A stretch of 64,000 nt of DNA from Methylocystis bryophila (GTDB lineage Bacteria > Pseudomonadota > Alphaproteobacteria > Rhizobiales > Beijerinckiaceae). Where the stretch lies: NCBI RefSeq assembly GCF_027925445.1, contig NZ_AP027149.1, forward strand, positions 868,001 to 932,000, in the 5' to 3' direction. The notes under the pieces were generated by a model that was not told where the DNA came from, ran no database searches, and worked only from the letters and a program-made list of their open reading frames with translations. The number at the start of each line of letters is the position of its first letter. Positions within the stretch are counted from its first letter, which is position 1. Below are positions 51,995-59,987 of this stretch, one piece after another. A program made the translations under genes and the position numbers.

Positions 51995-52278
51995 GGCTGC
52001 GCTGGACGACTCCGGCGCTACGCGATTTCGAGGAACTCGGCGATGACATCGCGCGCGAAAACCCAGCCGCCGCCGCTCGCGTCGTTACGAACATGTTCGA
52101 TCGAACCGAGCTGTTGGCGAAACATCCGCATGTCGGACGTCCGGGCCGTGTTCCAGGAACACGAGAATTAGTCGTCACCGGCACGCCGTACATTATCCCT
52201 TACCGCGTATGCGGTGACGTGGTGCAAATCCTCGCCGTCCTTCACGGCTCACGTCGCTGGCGGGATAGCTTCAAATGA
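51991..52278 (+). CDS. ParE/RelE-family toxin
   Basis: A 95-residue toxin: LRWTTPALRDFEELGDDIARENPAAA at the N terminus, HPHVGRPGRVPGTRELVV in the middle and YIIPYRVCGDVVQILAVLHGSRRWRD at the end are standard for the family. Intact and coupled to the antitoxin. It is the second complete toxin-antitoxin module of the window. Confidence 0.88.
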   Translation: MRLRWTTPALRDFEELGDDIARENPAAAARVVTNMFDRTELLAKHPHVGRPGRVPGTRELVVTGTPYIIPYRVCGDVVQILAVLHGSRRWRDSFK

Positions 52279-52305
52279 AGCCACAGTGACTGAAAAGACC
52301 CACCG

Positions 52306-53016
52306 CTACTCCAGCGACCCGAGATAAGCCGCGACCTCGGAGATCTGCTGCGGCGTGAGGCCTTTCGCGATGGGCTCCATGACCTGCGAGGAGTCGGGCT
52401 TGGCGGGGTCCTGGCCGCGCTCCTTGCTCCAATTCACGAGCTTCCTCGTCGTGTACTCATAGAGCTGGCCGGCGAGGCGCGGCATGGCGCCTTGGCCCTT
52501 GGCGTCCTCGCCGTGACAAGACGCGCAAGCGGGGACGTTCGTCGCCGTAACGCCTTCTTCAAAGATCTTCTTGCCGGCGGGGATCAGCTCCCTCGGCTCG
52601 CCGCCGAGCGGCTTCGGATTGAGGTTTTGAAAGCTTTCGGCCAGCGCCGTGAGCATGCCGGGCTTCAAGACATGCGCCACGTTGAACATCACCGGGTTGA
52701 CGCGTCGGCGCTCGCTGAAAGCCTGCAGCTGGCTCTGGAGATATTCCGGCTGCTGCCCGGCGAGACGCGGCATCGACGTGTCGCCGCGAAAGCCTTGCCC
52801 GGCGACGCCGTGGCAGGTCTTGCAATAGGTGAGCTTGGCCTCGATCTCGGCTCTCGGCGGCGTCTCCGCCTTGGCGGCCTCTGGCTTGGCGGCCTCTGGC
52901 TTGGTTGCTTCTGGCTTTGGAGTCTCCGCATTGAGCCCCTGGGCGCGCCCCATCGTCGAGCAGAGCAGCGCAAGGAGAGCGAAGCAGCACAAGAGCAGCG
53001 AGCGAAGTGGCGTCAT
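52306..53016 (-). CDS. Dihaem c-type cytochrome (cytochrome c4-like), operon gene 4
   Basis: A 236-residue periplasmic cytochrome with a signal peptide (SLLLCCFALLALLCSTMGRA) and two haem sites, YCKTCHGVAGQG (about residue 64) and CASCHGEDAKGQG (about 163), each in a c4-like domain with a PRLAGQ motif after it. Between signal and first haem is a PEATKPEAAKPEAAK linker. Last gene of a four-gene operon (porin fusion, then three cytochromes). Broken copies of its 3' end lie at 50.4 and 51.2 kb. Confidence 0.88.
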   Translation of the reverse strand: MTPLRSLLLCCFALLALLCSTMGRAQGLNAETPKPEATKPEAAKPEAAKAETPPRAEIEAKLTYCKTCHGVAGQGFRGDTSMPRLAGQQPEYLQSQLQAFSERRRVNPVMFNVAHVLKPGMLTALAESFQNLNPKPLGGEPRELIPAGKKIFEEGVTATNVPACASCHGEDAKGQGAMPRLAGQLYEYTTRKLVNWSKERGQDPAKPDSSQVMEPIAKGLTPQQISEVAAYLGSLE

Positions 53017-53066
53017 CAGAAGGCTCCCTCAATTCCAAGGCATCGCGTGTTGGCCGACGCGACGAG

Positions 53067-53699
53067 CTATTTCAGAAAGCTCAGATAAGAGGCGAGCGCG
53101 TCGATCTCCTCTGGCGAGAGGCTCGTCGCGACGCGCGGCATGGGATAGGCCGAGGCGTGGAAGCCTTGCGACCACTGCTCCAGCCGGCTCTTCAAATAGC
53201 CGTAGGAGAGTCCGCCCAAGCGCGGAATGGCCTCAAAGCCTTCTCCGTTGGGCCCGTGACAGACCACGCAGGAGACGACATTGGCCTCCGCTGCGCCCTG
53301 CACGTACAGTGCTTTGCCCGCCTCGACGAGGGCGCTGTTTCCGTCATTGGCGGGCTCAGCGGGCAGCGCCGCGAAATAGGCTGCGAACTCGCTTGCGAGC
53401 TCGGGGCTGACCCGCGCCGTGGCGCCCCACATATATTGCGCGGAGGTGGGATTGTCGCGGCTGTGGTCTTTGAAGGCCAGCAGCTCCCGCACGATGTAAT
53501 GCGGCTTTTGTCCGGCAATCCGCGGCGCCGTGGAGAAGCCCTGCGCCGACGATCCATGGCACCACGTGCAATTGCGAGTGGGAAGCGCCTCTTGCGCTTG
53601 CGTCCCGGGGCTTGACGACCAGCAGGCAAAAGCAATCGCCGCCGCCTGACCGGCCGACGAGCAGAATGAGCGCGTCCTTGTCAAAGCGCTCCGCTTCAT
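53067..53699 (-). CDS. Dihaem c-type cytochrome, operon gene 3
   Basis: A 210-residue cytochrome with two haem motifs, CTWCHGSSAQG (about residue 44) and CVVCHGPNGEG (about 143). The N terminus (AIAFACWSSSPGTQA) is a moderate signal peptide. PRIAGQKPHYIVREL and PRLGGLSYGYLKSRLEQW follow the haem sites as in the sister proteins, but sequence similarity to them is lower. Its start overlaps the stop of the upstream cytochrome by four bases. Confidence 0.87.
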   Translation of the reverse strand: MKRSALTRTRSFCSSAGQAAAIAFACWSSSPGTQAQEALPTRNCTWCHGSSAQGFSTAPRIAGQKPHYIVRELLAFKDHSRDNPTSAQYMWGATARVSPELASEFAAYFAALPAEPANDGNSALVEAGKALYVQGAAEANVVSCVVCHGPNGEGFEAIPRLGGLSYGYLKSRLEQWSQGFHASAYPMPRVATSLSPEEIDALASYLSFLK

Positions 53700-54379
53700 C
53701 TCAGAGAGCTCACATAGGCGGCGACGGCGGAAGCCTGCGCGGGCGTTAAATTCTGCACCGTCGGAATCATGATCGCGGACACGTCGTCCTTAGCGCCGTT
53801 TTGGCCACGCTCGCGGGTCCAATAGGCCAGCTCGTGCAGCGTGTAAGGGTAGAGCTGCCCAGCGAGCCGCGGGATTTCGGCCCCGCCCTTCCCGTCGGGC
53901 CCGTGACAGGCCATGCATGCGGGCACATTGGTTTCCGGCAGTCCATTCTCGTAGATGCGCTTGCCAAGGGACATCTGCTCCGTTGGCGCGCCGCCCAGGG
54001 GCGCGGGATCGAGAGATCGAAAATGCGCCGCCAGGGCGCCGAACTGAGCGGGTGAGAGACCATGCGCCACATTGAGCATGACCCCCTCCGCCCCCGCCTC
54101 GCGGGCGGCGCCGAGCGGGCTCTTGCGCCGACGCTCGAGGAACGCCCTGAGCTGGTTCTCGATATATTTGGGCTGCTGGCCCGCCAGCCGCGGTATCGGG
54201 TAGTAGCCGCGATAGCCCTCGCCGGAGAGTCCGTGGCAGGTCTTGCAATATTCGACCTTCGCCTCGAAACCGCTTTGGGCCGCGACATGCCAAACGCGCT
54301 GTCGAGCCCAGCCCGCCGCCGTGAAGGCGAGGGCGATCAAAACCGCGCAAAGCGCCGCAACCAGACTCGTCCGCCTCAT
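53696..54379 (-). CDS. Dihaem c-type cytochrome, operon gene 2
   Basis: About 227 residues; haem sites CKTCHGLSGEGYRGY and CMACHGPDGKGG, each followed by IPRLAGQ. The signal is RRTSLVAALCAVLIALAFTAAGWA. An earlier ATG at 54397 is possible; ATG 54379, behind GGGGGAAAATC, gives the more usual signal peptide. Similar in plan to the cytochrome of gene 4, so these two arose by duplication. It follows the porin fusion by about 90 bases. Confidence 0.87.
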   Translation of the reverse strand: MRRTSLVAALCAVLIALAFTAAGWARQRVWHVAAQSGFEAKVEYCKTCHGLSGEGYRGYYPIPRLAGQQPKYIENQLRAFLERRRKSPLGAAREAGAEGVMLNVAHGLSPAQFGALAAHFRSLDPAPLGGAPTEQMSLGKRIYENGLPETNVPACMACHGPDGKGGAEIPRLAGQLYPYTLHELAYWTRERGQNGAKDDVSAIMIPTVQNLTPAQASAVAAYVSSLR

Positions 54380-54468
54380 GATTTTCCCCCAGCCCATGTC
54401 CTGCTGTCGTCAACTCTTTCGGTTCTTCGGCGTCAGAGCCGGAGTCGTCTGGTGAACTTCGCGTCCGC

Positions 54469-56232
54469 TCAGAACGCGATCCAGGTGTAGAAAAACAGCG
54501 TGTTGTTGTCGGTCGCGCTATGCGTCCGCCAGCTGCTGCCGTTGTAAAAGATCCCATTGCCGTCGAAATTCGACGTCCCGCCCCACATCGAGAGATAATG
54601 CGTGTAGGAAACGCCGATCTTGGCGTTGGCCCAGGGCCAGGCCTCGGGGCCGCCCTTGCTGAAGGGCATGTAAGCAAAATCGAAGATGAGGCCGGCGCCG
54701 TTCGGCAAGCCGACGGCGGAGGGACCCGAATTTGGATAGCCGCCGAGGCCGCCGGCGCTCACGGAGCCCAGCCAGCCCAGCATCGCATTGCCATAGAGCG
54801 TGAAGTCCGGCGAGCCGGTCACGTGAAAGTAGCTGACATAGCCGCTCAGCGTGTGGTCCCACGTATAGCCCGCCGTCGCCTTGAAGCTCGTCAGATAGTT
54901 GAGCGGATTGGACGACGAGGCGTAGCCGCCCGAGACCGGCAGGCCGTAGATGTTGAGAATGTTGTTGGCGGCGATGAATTGCGAGGCGATTCCCTGCGCA
55001 TAGGTGCCTTTGAGATTTTGCATCTCGCTGATGTGCGTGAGCTGCAGGGTCAGCGCATGCACGCCGCTGATATACTGGTATTGCGCGTCTAATCCGATGT
55101 CGCGGTAATGGTCGACGCCATAGCCGATGATCCGCCCCGGCAGCACGTCAGGGTAAAAGCCGAAGGCGCCGATCATCAGCGAGTGCTCGCCCCAGTTCTT
55201 CTCCAGCGCGACGCGCCAATAGGGCGAGGCGTTGGCCAGCGAGCTCGACGAGCAGGCGATTGTGTAGTTTTGTGGGTTCTGGGTGAAGGGCTGCCAGGCC
55301 GGGAACGGGAGGCCGGCGACGCTCGGATAGGCCAAGGGGGCCCAGCCCTGCTGCACATTGCTGATGTAATCCGCATTATAGCCGCAGGCGTAGCCGAGCG
55401 CGCCCAGCATGCCTTTCGACATGGGGTGATAAAGCGAGGTCTCCACATAAAGCATGTCGTTGAGGAAGGCGTAGGCGCCGGTGCCGACCGTCGTGCCCGC
55501 CCAGCTGCCCTCGATCTGCGTCCCCGGCGGCGAAAAGGCCGGCCCGAGGCTCGCGGCCACATAGGGAAAGCCCCAGGCCGGCGTCGTGTTCCAAACGTCC
55601 TGGACCGTCGGATTGTTGTTGGCGTTCAGGCCGATGATGGCGTCGATCCCGCCGATATTCACCGTCCGCGTGTAGCGGATATCGGTATTGTCGAGGAATG
55701 TGCGCTGATCCGCCTTGTCATAGGTGCCTTGGACGAAAGCGCCCAGATTTTCGTAAATCTTGCCGCCGTAAAACAGGCTTGCCTGCTGCATGACGAAATT
55801 GTCGTTCACATGCGCGTCGGGATAGCCGCCGGTATTGGTCGGCGGCATGTCCTGCTGAACCTTGGTCTTGGTGAAGGTCGGCAGCACCATGGCGGCGATC
55901 GGCGGAACCTCCCAGGGCTCGGTCCCGCCGGTGGCCGTGTAGCCGCCCAGCTTGAAGCGCCGCCCATAGGGCGTGAGTTCGGGGAAGTTTGTATGGCAGG
56001 TGGCGCAGGGCTGGCCGGTCTGGCGGGCGAAGCTCGGCACCGCCTCTGCCGGCGCCGACAAGCCGACGACCACGAAAATGACGGCGGCGGCGCCAAGGGC
56101 GCCGAGGAGCCTATGGGCGCCGAAAGCGAAAGCCTTTCTCGGAAGGGAGCGTGCCGCGGCGGCACTTGAGGACGGCGGCGCCGACGCGCGATTCTCTCTC
56201 GGCAAGGCGGACTCCTCCCGCTGAAATTCCAT
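54469..56232 (-). CDS. Outer-membrane porin with N-terminal c-type haem (Cyc2-like fusion), operon gene 1
   Basis: A 587-residue protein. A long basic leader ends in a hydrophobic stretch (LLGALGAAAVIFVVVGLSA) with likely cleavage at PAEA; then VPSFARQTGQPCATCHTNFP carries a single CXXCH (Cys 76-His 80) followed by LTPYGRRFKLGGYT. The remaining 480 residues alternate as in a beta barrel, and the last residue is Phe (FFYTWIAF), the outer-membrane insertion signal. This is the plan of Cyc2-type porin-cytochromes (outer-membrane Fe(II) oxidases), though I cannot say from sequence that it oxidises iron. It heads an operon with three dihaem cytochromes. Confidence 0.78.
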   Translation of the reverse strand: MEFQREESALPRENRASAPPSSSAAAARSLPRKAFAFGAHRLLGALGAAAVIFVVVGLSAPAEAVPSFARQTGQPCATCHTNFPELTPYGRRFKLGGYTATGGTEPWEVPPIAAMVLPTFTKTKVQQDMPPTNTGGYPDAHVNDNFVMQQASLFYGGKIYENLGAFVQGTYDKADQRTFLDNTDIRYTRTVNIGGIDAIIGLNANNNPTVQDVWNTTPAWGFPYVAASLGPAFSPPGTQIEGSWAGTTVGTGAYAFLNDMLYVETSLYHPMSKGMLGALGYACGYNADYISNVQQGWAPLAYPSVAGLPFPAWQPFTQNPQNYTIACSSSSLANASPYWRVALEKNWGEHSLMIGAFGFYPDVLPGRIIGYGVDHYRDIGLDAQYQYISGVHALTLQLTHISEMQNLKGTYAQGIASQFIAANNILNIYGLPVSGGYASSSNPLNYLTSFKATAGYTWDHTLSGYVSYFHVTGSPDFTLYGNAMLGWLGSVSAGGLGGYPNSGPSAVGLPNGAGLIFDFAYMPFSKGGPEAWPWANAKIGVSYTHYLSMWGGTSNFDGNGIFYNGSSWRTHSATDNNTLFFYTWIAF

Positions 56233-56658
56233 TCGGCGGCAGCCCCGAAGCCTCCGCCCAAATGCACATTCACAAAGTCAGCGCCGCGACGGCGCTTGCG
56301 AATCCAAGAGTAGTTTAAGCTGCGTCACATAGCCTTGGCTAGGCCTTTTGCGTCTCACAATAAGATGATCCAGCTACGCCATAATATTCAGCGGGCTATG
56401 AGCAAACAGAGCGGCGACCGTAAGCTGTGCAGCCATCGAATTCGCAGCGCGATGATCGACTGTCTTTATCTTACGCTCCCCTGCATCCCGGAATGATGGT
56501 TCTGATCCTGCCGAGGCATGCCGAAAATTGTTTCCAATGCGCGAAAGCGCAAGCGGCGCCGAAACGCCTGCTTTCCTTCTCCTGGCGCCGCCGCGCCCGC
56601 CATGCTAACAGGCGGAAGGAGCGCCGAAAGGGGCGCAAGCAAGGGTTCCGGAGCGGTC
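56233..56658. other. Divergent promoter region without a gene
   Basis: About 425 bases between the porin-cytochrome operon and the YfgM-like gene, transcribed apart. The part near 56330-56400 is more AT-rich than its surroundings and may hold the cytochrome operon promoter. No convincing small gene is seen; the open frame at 56427-56795 has no similarity. Confidence 0.5.
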
Positions 56659-57423
56659 ATGTCCGATATTTTCCGAGAGGTCGACGAGGAAGTCCAAAGA
56701 GACCAGGTCGAAAATCTCTGGAAGCGCTTTCAGACGCCGGTCATCGTGGCGGCGGTGCTGATCGTCGCGGGGACGGGCGGCTGGAGCTATTATAAGTCCG
56801 AGCGGACCAAAGCGGCCGAGGCCGCCAATGTGCGCTTCCTCGCGGCGGTCGCCGACGCAGACGCCGGCAAGAGCGCCGAGGCCGTCGCCGCCTTCGACGC
56901 GATCGCCAAGAGCGGCCAGCCGGGCTATGCGACGCTTGCGCGGCTGCGCGGCGCCGAGGAGATCGCCAAGAGCGACAAGGCCAAGGCGATCGAGCTCCTG
57001 GACGCGGTTTCCGACGACAAGAAGGTCGACAGCCTGACCCGCGCCGTCGCGGAGTTGCGCAGCGCGATGTACACCATGGAGCTCGGCGACCGCGAAAAGA
57101 GCATGATGAAGCTCGGCCCGCTCATGACCGAGAACGGCGTCTTCCGCTTCAGCGCGCAGGAATGGACTGGACTCGACGCGCTCGAGGACAAGGATTTCGA
57201 CGAGGCGGAGCGCGTGTTCAACCTGCTCTTGAGCGACCCCAACGCGCCGGCGGGCATGCGCCAGCGCGCCCAGGCCTATCAGGGCCTGCTGCATGCGGCG
57301 CGCGGCGTCAAGGCGAAGGCCGGGGGGATCACCTCCATCACGCCCGTCGTCGAATCGGCCGACGGTCAGGACCCGGCCGACGCCGGCGTGACGGTCGAGA
57401 TGAAGCCGATCGAGAAGAAATAG
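56659..57423 (+). CDS. YfgM-like TPR membrane protein
   Basis: A 254-residue protein with one N-terminal membrane anchor (RFQTPVIVAAVLIVAGTGGWSYY, about 23-45) preceded by MSDIFREVDEEVQRDQVENL, then a periplasmic region of tetratricopeptide-like helices (LARLRGAEEIAKSDKAKAIELL). E. coli YfgM acts with the SecYEG/PpiD machinery; in many genomes the gene precedes bamB and der. Here der follows directly. ATG 56659 gives the family N terminus. Confidence 0.85.
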   Translation: MSDIFREVDEEVQRDQVENLWKRFQTPVIVAAVLIVAGTGGWSYYKSERTKAAEAANVRFLAAVADADAGKSAEAVAAFDAIAKSGQPGYATLARLRGAEEIAKSDKAKAIELLDAVSDDKKVDSLTRAVAELRSAMYTMELGDREKSMMKLGPLMTENGVFRFSAQEWTGLDALEDKDFDEAERVFNLLLSDPNAPAGMRQRAQAYQGLLHAARGVKAKAGGITSITPVVESADGQDPADAGVTVEMKPIEKK

Positions 57424-57442
57424 GCGGGCATTTTACCGCTGC

Positions 57443-57489
57443 CCCCTCCCTGTCCCTCCCCCGCTTCGCGGGAGAGGGACAGGGAGGGG
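57443..57489. repeat. Long near-perfect hairpin between the YfgM-like gene and der
   Basis: CCCCTCCCTGTCCCTCCCCC followed by GC pairs with GCGGGAGAGGGACAGGGAGG followed by GG over 22 bp with one mismatch, loop TTC, and is followed by TTTTCG. It belongs to the GC-rich dispersed palindromes of this window and could also act as a terminator or processing site between the two genes. Confidence 0.8.
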
Positions 57490-57518
57490 TTTTCGTCGTC
57501 GAGTCCCGGGCCACCACC

Positions 57519-58916
57519 ATGACCTTCTCGCTCGCCATCGTCGGCAGGCCCAATGTCGGCAAATCGACGCTCTTCAACCGGCTCGTCGGCAAGAAGCTCG
57601 CGCTCGTCGACGATCGACCGGGCGTGACGCGCGATCGGCGCGAGGGCCAGGCCAAGCTCGCCGATCTCACCTTCACCATCATCGACACGGCGGGGCTCGA
57701 GGAGGGCGCCGACAGCTCGCTCATCGGGCGCATGCGCCGGCAGACGGAAGCGGCGGTGGAGCAGGCCGACGCGATTCTGTTCATGATCGACGCGCGCGTC
57801 GGCGTGACGCCGGATGACAAATATTTCGCCGATCTCGTGCGCCGGGCCGACAAGCCCGTGATCCTCGCCGCTAACAAGGCCGAGGGACGCGCGGGCGAGG
57901 CCGGCGTGCTCGACGCCTATGCGCTGGGCCTTGGCGATCCTGTGCCGCTCTCCGCCGAGCATGGCGATGGACTCATCGACCTCTTCGACGCCCTGCGCCT
58001 CGCGCTGCCCGAATTGACCGAGGCCCCGCCGGAAGAAGAAACATCGCCTCGACGAGAACTCGACGAAGACGAGGACGGCAGCGACCTCGATCTGACGAAG
58101 CCCTTGCGCATCGCCGTGGTCGGGCGCCCCAATGCCGGGAAATCGACGCTCATCAACCGTCTGCTCGGCGAGGAGCGCCTGCTCACCGGGCCCGAGGCCG
58201 GGATCACGCGCGACAGCATCGGGATCGACTTCCTGTGGCGCGAGCGCAAGATCAAGCTCTTCGACACGGCGGGGCTGCGCAAGCGCGCCCGCGTCGTCGA
58301 CAAGTTAGAGAAGCTCGCGGGCGCCGACGCGCTGCGCGCCGTGCGCTTCGCCGAGGTCGTCGTGCTGCTCGTCGATTGCGCCATTCCCTTCGAGAAGCAG
58401 GATCTGACCATCGCCGACATTTCCGCCTCGGAGGGCCGAGCGGTCGTCATCGGCCTGAACAAATGGGATGCGGTCGAGGATCGCGGCAAGACGCTGACCA
58501 CGCTGCGCGAGGAGGCCGAGCGCCTGCTGCCGCAGCTTCGCGGGTGCAAAGTCGTGCCCGTCTCGGGGACGACGGGCTTTGGTCTCGAGGCGCTGATGCA
58601 GGCGATCATCGAGACGCATGAGGTCTGGAACAAGCGCGTCTCGACGGGGCGGCTCAACCGCTGGCTCGAAAGCGCGCTGTCTGAGAACCCTCCGCCTGCC
58701 GTCTCCGGACGGCGCATCAAGATCCGCTATGTCACGCAGCCCAAAAGCCGCCCGCCGCATTTCACGCTCTTTGGCAATCAGCTCGACGAATTGCCGACGA
58801 GCTATGAGCGCTATCTGATCAATAGCCTGCGCAAGTCCTTCGATCTGCCGGGTGTGCCGATCCGCATCTCGAAGCGCACGGGCGAGAACCCCTATGAGGG
58901 GAAGAAGAGAGGGTAG
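57519..58916 (+). CDS. der: Ribosome-assembly GTPase Der (EngA)
   Basis: Essential double-GTPase for 50S subunit maturation. Length 465. First G domain: AIVGRPNVGKSTLFNRLVG, DRPGVTRDRREG, DTAGLEEG and ANKAEG; second G domain: AVVGRPNAGKSTLINRLLGE, GITRDSIGIDF, DTAGLRKRARV and GLNKWD; KH-like C terminus LPTSYERYLINSLRKSFDLPGVPIRI. The frame opens upstream at 57162 inside the preceding gene; ATG 57519 is the family start. Confidence 0.96.
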   Translation: MTFSLAIVGRPNVGKSTLFNRLVGKKLALVDDRPGVTRDRREGQAKLADLTFTIIDTAGLEEGADSSLIGRMRRQTEAAVEQADAILFMIDARVGVTPDDKYFADLVRRADKPVILAANKAEGRAGEAGVLDAYALGLGDPVPLSAEHGDGLIDLFDALRLALPELTEAPPEEETSPRRELDEDEDGSDLDLTKPLRIAVVGRPNAGKSTLINRLLGEERLLTGPEAGITRDSIGIDFLWRERKIKLFDTAGLRKRARVVDKLEKLAGADALRAVRFAEVVVLLVDCAIPFEKQDLTIADISASEGRAVVIGLNKWDAVEDRGKTLTTLREEAERLLPQLRGCKVVPVSGTTGFGLEALMQAIIETHEVWNKRVSTGRLNRWLESALSENPPPAVSGRRIKIRYVTQPKSRPPHFTLFGNQLDELPTSYERYLINSLRKSFDLPGVPIRISKRTGENPYEGKKRG

Positions 58917-59034
58917 AGCGCGATGCGAAAAAGTGGGAGCCGGTTTTTCGCACAAATCGCGCTCTAAGTTTTTAGAATCGATCACGTTTTTCTGCGTTCA
59001 GGCGATTCCGCCTGGACGCAGCGTGATCTAGCGC
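58914..59034. repeat. Composite dispersed repeat, inverted relative to 18.5 kb
   Basis: AGAGCGCGATGCGAAAAAGTGG with CCGGTTTTTCGCACAAATCGCGCTCTAA (58914-58967) followed by GATCACGTTTTTCTGCGTTCAGGCG-attc-CGCCTGGACGCAGCGTGATC (58979-59028). The two units are the same as at 18481-18593 in reverse order and orientation, so they move or are copied as one block. It separates the convergent der and folD-like genes. Confidence 0.82.
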
Positions 59035-59037
59035 CTC

Positions 59038-59895
59038 TCACCGGTGATTTTCCCGACTCCGCTCGATGAGCTGCAGCAGATTTTCCAAGATCAGCACCGA
59101 GGTCAGCGGCCCGACGCCGCCGGGAACGGGCGTGAGGGTAAGGTCGAGGTCCTCCAACGCGGCGCTGTCGACGTCGCCTGAGACCTTCCCGTCGATAAAG
59201 CCGATGCCGGCGTCGATGACGAGCTGACCGTCGCGAAAATACTCCCTGCCGAAACCCTTTGGGCGGCCCGTCGCGACGAAGACGATCTCCGCCTCGCGTG
59301 TGATCAGCGGAATGTCCTTCGTGCCCGAGTGGCAGACGGTCACGGTGGCGCCGGCGCTGATGAGCATATTGGCGAGCGGGCGGCCCACCGTGCGCCCGCG
59401 CCCGATCACCGCGACGCGCTTGCCGGCGATCTCCGACACCGAGGAGGCGAGCGCCATGCAAGCCTTTGGCGTCGCCGGCTCGGTGAAGCGCTGCTTTGCG
59501 CCATGCTGCACCAGCGCGCCGAGATTCGACGCCGACAGGCCGTCGACGTCCTTCTCAGCCGGAATGAGATTGGCGAGATCGAGCTCGTCGGTTTCCGGCT
59601 TGGACGACATCACGAGGATGGCGCCATGAACGTCGGGACGCGCGCAGAGGGCCTGAATGGCGCGCGCGTCATCGTCCTGGTCGCGCACGCCGGAGAGATC
59701 GACGGCCTCGAATGCGGCGCCCACCTCATTCGTGTGCTTGCGTTTGACCGCGACATAGCTCTGGGCCGCCGCGTCCTCGGAGCAAATAATGGCGGTGAGC
59801 CGAGGTTTGATTCCCTGCTGCTTCAACGTGGCGATCGATTGGACGAGCCGCGCCTTGCGCTCCGCCACAATCTCCTTGCTATAAAGACGCCTCAT
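59038..59895 (-). CDS. folD: FolD-like methylenetetrahydrofolate dehydrogenase/cyclohydrolase, divergent
   Basis: A 285-residue FolD-family protein. SYVAVKRKHTNEVG contains the catalytic Lys; KDVDGLSASNLGALV is the substrate loop, VIGRGRTVGRPLANMLISAGATVTVCHS the NADP site, and TPVPGGVGPLTSVLILENL the C-terminal signature. It departs from canonical FolD at several points: PATPKA instead of the PCTP box, and GRTVG rather than GRSxIVG. Methylotrophs often have more than one C1-folate dehydrogenase; this may be a specialised copy. Alone on its strand, convergent with der. Confidence 0.82.
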   Translation of the reverse strand: MRRLYSKEIVAERKARLVQSIATLKQQGIKPRLTAIICSEDAAAQSYVAVKRKHTNEVGAAFEAVDLSGVRDQDDDARAIQALCARPDVHGAILVMSSKPETDELDLANLIPAEKDVDGLSASNLGALVQHGAKQRFTEPATPKACMALASSVSEIAGKRVAVIGRGRTVGRPLANMLISAGATVTVCHSGTKDIPLITREAEIVFVATGRPKGFGREYFRDGQLVIDAGIGFIDGKVSGDVDSAALEDLDLTLTPVPGGVGPLTSVLILENLLQLIERSRENHR

Positions 59896-59987
59896 GATCG
59901 ACTGCCTTCCAAGAGCCTGCGGACATCATGATTTAGCGCCCAAACCCAGAGCCGCAAACTGGTGAAGGCGCAGAAGACGGAGCCGCC

